Part shown: piece by piece, positions 61,131 to 64,000 of the stretch
Numbering within the stretch: the stretch's first letter is position 1
Layout: the number at the start of each line of letters is the position of its first letter
NCBI GenBank assembly: GCA_963678705.1
Contig: OY783209.1
Span: forward strand, 3,658,001 to 3,722,000
Source: Panorpa germanica
Taxonomy: Eukaryota > Arthropoda > Insecta > Mecoptera > Panorpidae
DNA length: 64,000 nucleotides
Direction of reading: 5' to 3'
The notes under the pieces: generated by a model
The model's database searches: none
The model's input: only the letters and a program-made list of their open reading frames with translations
What the model was told of the DNA's origin: nothing
Translations under genes and position numbers: made by a program

Positions 61131-61729
61131 AAGTTGGTCAACTTACGAATAAATTGAAAATTTTTTATATTTTGTTGAAAAAAATAATTTCTTTTAGTCA
61201 GTCTGTATAAAAAATTATTTGTTGTTATATGTAAAATTAATATAGAACGAGTTAAATATTTCAATTTAAAAATGGAATTAAAATTTGAAATGAATATCAA
61301 TTCACACACCAAAAACAGTCGTCACTTGCGAATATAAATCGAATGTAGTATATATTAAAATAAACAACCATAATGCTGGTGTTACTAGGAAATGAAACAA
61401 ATTACGTATAACACGCACTCTAAATTTAATTATTAAAATCAGAACTATCGCTATTTTACTATACGAAGAGAGCAACTCATTACTGTTGCAGTCGCTTGTT
61501 TCCAGATAGCTATTCAACATTAACAAACATTTCTAATCGTTATTCCAAATGAAAATAACGGCCGATGATCAATTATTACTACCTGAAAATCTTATGCTAA
61601 TTATAATAATAATAGATTTACAGGTAACAGAATTTATTCTAAAATAACAATACACTCAGAAAATCTGAAAATTTATGTACCACATTTTTCAAAATTATTG
61701 TCATTCATTTACAACAGAAACATAATTGT
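61131..61729. other. Spacer between genes 3 and 4, unrecognised
   Basis: A+T-rich, with no homology that I see to the gene flanks and no domain-bearing frame. It replaces the distal part of the upstream flank that gene 3 keeps. Confidence 0.5.
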
Positions 61730-61877
61730 CTTCAGACCGAATCTAATTATTAAAAGTTTCTTAAAAATCAGGCAATAATTGTTTTAAAAGAAATCTCATT
61801 ATTTTAGGAGGCCTGCGCGGTAAAACATTTGAATCCAGTGAACAATCGCAGTAGCGCGCGTAGTCCAAATTGTCAAT
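61730..61877 (+). promoter_or_regulatory. Retained proximal upstream region of gene 4
   Basis: Only about 148 bp of the common flank is present before the ATG, starting at CTTCAGACCG. It is almost identical to 59175-59325, including GGAGGCCTGCGCGGTAAAAC and AATCGCAGTAGCGCGCGTAG. If gene 4 is transcribed, its core promoter or leader must lie in this short block or in the new sequence upstream. Confidence 0.4.
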
Positions 61878-63023
61878 ATGTCTAAAAAATTAGCAGTCAC
61901 TTCTATAAAATTTTCGATAATAGCTTTTATTATAATTATATTATGTGCTTTATCCATTTGGGTAATACTTCACCAGGGACGACACGGGCAATCATTACAA
62001 AATGTAAAAGTCAAGAATTTGACACTCCGCATCAAGAATGACAGAAAAACTTTAATGGATATCAAAAAGTCTCTACCTAAAGAATACCTCATAGCCAGTC
62101 AACGTGACGTCATTTACATCGTGTCCGTCGGATGTTATAAAAGTACGGAAGAGTCACTAACATCAATCAAGTCCGCCATTTTGTATTCTCCAAATTCTGT
62201 GCTGCACTTTATAGTGTTTACAGAAAAGTCTAATTTTCAAACGTTTTCTAACACAATCTCTTCTTGGCAAACGAAAGGAAATCAGACATTTTATTTCACG
62301 ATACTCGAACCAAAATTCCCTTCTAATTACTGGAGAAACCTTTTCAAACGCTGTGCATCATTGAGGTTATTTTTGCCTGATTTATTACCAAATATTGATA
62401 CCGTATTATATGTGGACAGTGATACGATATTCCTGGCACCTCCTAAATTGTTGTGGTCTAAATTATCAAGCTTCAACAGTCACCATTTAGCTGGCTTGGT
62501 CTTGGAGAATGCTACTAAGGGATTCTACAATTTCAGTGAAGCCAATACACGAAACAACCGCGGGTTAAATTCTGGAGTAATGTTAATGAATTTAACTAGA
62601 ATGCGATCATTTAACTGGACTGATCGTGTTATTTCCACTAAAAAACTCAAAACGAAAATACGGATCAATAGTGATCAAGAAATTATCAATATCATCTTTT
62701 ACTATCATCCAGAGAGAGTTTTAGTTCTTCCTTGTAAGTTTCATTTTCAGCCCCGACATTGTAACTGCTTCAACTGCTGCTCAGTTGCAAAACCTGCAGG
62801 AGCTAACGCATCAGAACAGCGAGAGGAAGAAGATGGAGTAATTGTTATTCATGGATATGCAAGTAGTTTTCATCGAATCAACTTAGATGTTAATTTCACG
62901 TGGATTTTTGCCGAAATGGTGAAACTTTCATTATTTGATGGTGATCAAACTGGTATTTTAAAAAACCTTGCAAGGGCGCGGGACATGGGGACCCTATGTT
63001 ACTACAACAAATCGATTGATTAA
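61878..63023 (+). CDS. GXYLT-like GT8 glycosyltransferase (gene 4)
   Basis: An intact single-exon gene of 381 codons with the same layout as gene 3: tail, membrane segment about 10-31, stem, GT8 domain from residue 77, DSD at 180-182, LNSGVMLMNLTRMR at 230-243, DQEIINIIF at 266-274, cysteines at 286, 295, 297, 300 and 301, and the late histidine-glycine motif as HGYASSFH (325-332). Residues 1-120 are identical to gene 3; from 121 on the two differ at many positions, so the pair is a mosaic. One extra residue lies in HRINLDVNF, compared with HRILNVNF. Predicted role as for gene 3: Golgi xylosyl transfer from UDP-xylose to O-glucosylated EGF repeats. AATAAA follows at 63058-63063. Changes at 202-227 and in the HG motif lie in regions expected to contact acceptor or donor, so its specificity may differ. 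Confidence 0.87.
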   Translation: MSKKLAVTSIKFSIIAFIIIILCALSIWVILHQGRHGQSLQNVKVKNLTLRIKNDRKTLMDIKKSLPKEYLIASQRDVIYIVSVGCYKSTEESLTSIKSAILYSPNSVLHFIVFTEKSNFQTFSNTISSWQTKGNQTFYFTILEPKFPSNYWRNLFKRCASLRLFLPDLLPNIDTVLYVDSDTIFLAPPKLLWSKLSSFNSHHLAGLVLENATKGFYNFSEANTRNNRGLNSGVMLMNLTRMRSFNWTDRVISTKKLKTKIRINSDQEIINIIFYYHPERVLVLPCKFHFQPRHCNCFNCCSVAKPAGANASEQREEEDGVIVIHGYASSFHRINLDVNFTWIFAEMVKLSLFDGDQTGILKNLARARDMGTLCYYNKSID

Positions 63024-63262
63024 TTTATAAAGCTTAATTAGAATGCTTGTAAGTCGAAATAAAAAATAACCTAAATAAATTTTCGTTGCAAGTTTGCTGA
63101 CTTTTAATTTCTCAATAATATTTTTTCATAATCCATTTTTATAAAAATTTAGGTTTGAAAATAAATTTAAGCAAACTCAAAAATCACCAGGCTAAGGCTC
63201 CAGCTATGTCACTGAAGAATGTACAACGTGACAACAGGATTTAAAATTGTGACAAGGTTCAC
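63024..63262. repeat. Shared 3' flank of gene 4
   Basis: Matches the downstream flanks of the other copies, including AATAAATTTTCGTTGCAAGT, AAAATCACCAGGCTAAGGCT, CCAGCTATGTCACTGAAGAA and TGACAAGGTTCACTAG. It extends further into the common spacer than the gene 3 flank does. Confidence 0.75.
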
Positions 63263-63720
63263 TAGAAATTCTTTTTAAGATTCTGTAAAGAAAAATATTT
63301 CCAAATAAACTTTAGAGACATTATAGAAAAGCTACTAATATCCTGAGAAACAATAAGGTTGAAGACCTAAGCTAACCAATATACATAAACAATTTAAACT
63401 AAATGTAATTTTTTTTAACTCTTACAATTTTTTAGAACATATTCTAATCAGTAGGATAACTAGGGAATATTCTGGAGGAGCCATTTGTCTGGAGCATGTT
63501 AGTTATGCGAGTTGTGCAATAGTAAAACAGATATTCAATGATTAGATTTGTTTAAAAGGATTACCTTTTTGCAAGTAAGGATGGAAGATGAACTAATCCC
63601 TTTTTCTTCTAATTCTTGATTTAGAAAATACGGTCCTTTTACTCGGTTCACGTTAACGGGCACACTTGAAAAATTACAAAATCAGAGTACTAAGAATTAA
63701 TTTTGTACGGACCGTTTCAT
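63263..63720. other. Insertion within the common spacer downstream of gene 4
   Basis: About 455 bp with no match in the spacers at 53213-54290 and 55427-56400, where the sequence on its left (GGTTCACTAG) lies close to that on its right (CGTTT, then TATAAAATGTAGCATTTATG). No terminal repeats or coding frame were recognised. Confidence 0.55.
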
Positions 63721-64000
63721 AGGCCAGAGTATAAAATGTAGCATTTATGTAGCTGATACGTTTAGACATTAACAAATTTTTTTTATAAATTGGTATACAT
63801 TTTATATTATATTACTGCGAGGTCATCAGCTAGGTTATAACTCGTAAAAATTGAAATTTGTTAATTGTACGGTTTGTTTAGTTGTTAGTTATATAGTTGG
63901 TATATTTGATTATTTTTTGGTTAGATATTTCTTTTGTCAGTCATAGAATAAAATTATTTCTTTAAACCTGAACCTAAGTATAAACTAATCTTAGAGTCTA
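63721..64000 (+). repeat. Upstream-type spacer running off the right edge
   Basis: Resumes the common spacer: TGTAGCATTTATGTAGCTGA, TTGGTTAGATATTTCTTTTG, CAGTCATAGAATAAAATTAT and AAACCTGAACCTAAGTATAA. The same motifs lead into the start codon of gene 3 after about 515 bp, so another plus-strand copy or its remnant is expected beyond this window. Confidence 0.7.

Noticed and set aside
1-64000. CRISPR arrays, operons or bacterial genes
   Set aside because: No regularly spaced direct repeats, Shine-Dalgarno-led frames or gene clusters are present; the window is eukaryotic.

Overview
The window looks like nuclear DNA of an arthropod, most likely an insect. It is strongly A+T-rich and gene-poor, and it is full of short non-autonomous transposable elements and microsatellites. 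There is no operon structure, ribosome-binding site or prokaryotic gene density. The only convincing proteins belong to an animal Golgi glycosyltransferase family. I cannot name the species; the insect call rests on a Helitron-like element of a type I associate with insects and on overall character.

Positions 1 to about 52,500 hold no protein-coding gene I can support. The open frames there are short, low-complexity or lie inside repeats. What can be recognised is a set of interspersed repeat families, each seen two or more times. I label them A (about 650 bp with an internal hairpin), B (633 bp full length, terminal inverted repeats), C (about 250 bp, ends CAGTAAAC/GTTTACTG), D (about 215 bp, ends TATAGTTCAAATTACG), E (about 150 bp), F (about 310-340 bp), G (about 240 bp, one copy split by a Helitron-like insert) and H (about 300-500 bp). 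There are also single fold-back or TIR elements at 20738-21407, 38040-38262, 42497-42965 and 51126-51721. Several elements are nested, and in two cases a second copy supplies the pre-insertion sequence.

Positions 52,548 to 64,000 are a local array of intronless genes for a type II membrane glycosyltransferase of family GT8. It most resembles the glucoside xylosyltransferases (GXYLT; Drosophila shams), which act on O-glucosylated EGF repeats such as those of Notch. The array is inverted. On the minus strand lie a start-codon remnant (52548-52578), a frame-broken copy (54291-55412) and an intact copy (56401-57528). On the plus strand lie two intact copies (59326-60465 and 61878-63023). Upstream-type sequence running off the right edge suggests a further plus-strand copy outside the window. 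The duplicated unit includes about 650-1,000 bp of flank, so the array grew by DNA duplication with inversion.

The array is actively changing. A 633-bp family B element sits about 1 bp from the ATG leader of the remnant. Genes 3 and 4 are identical over their first 120 residues and then diverge abruptly. A family H repeat fills the spacer between them. The most variable protein segments lie beside the sugar-binding motifs, so acceptor preference may be diverging; this is inference.
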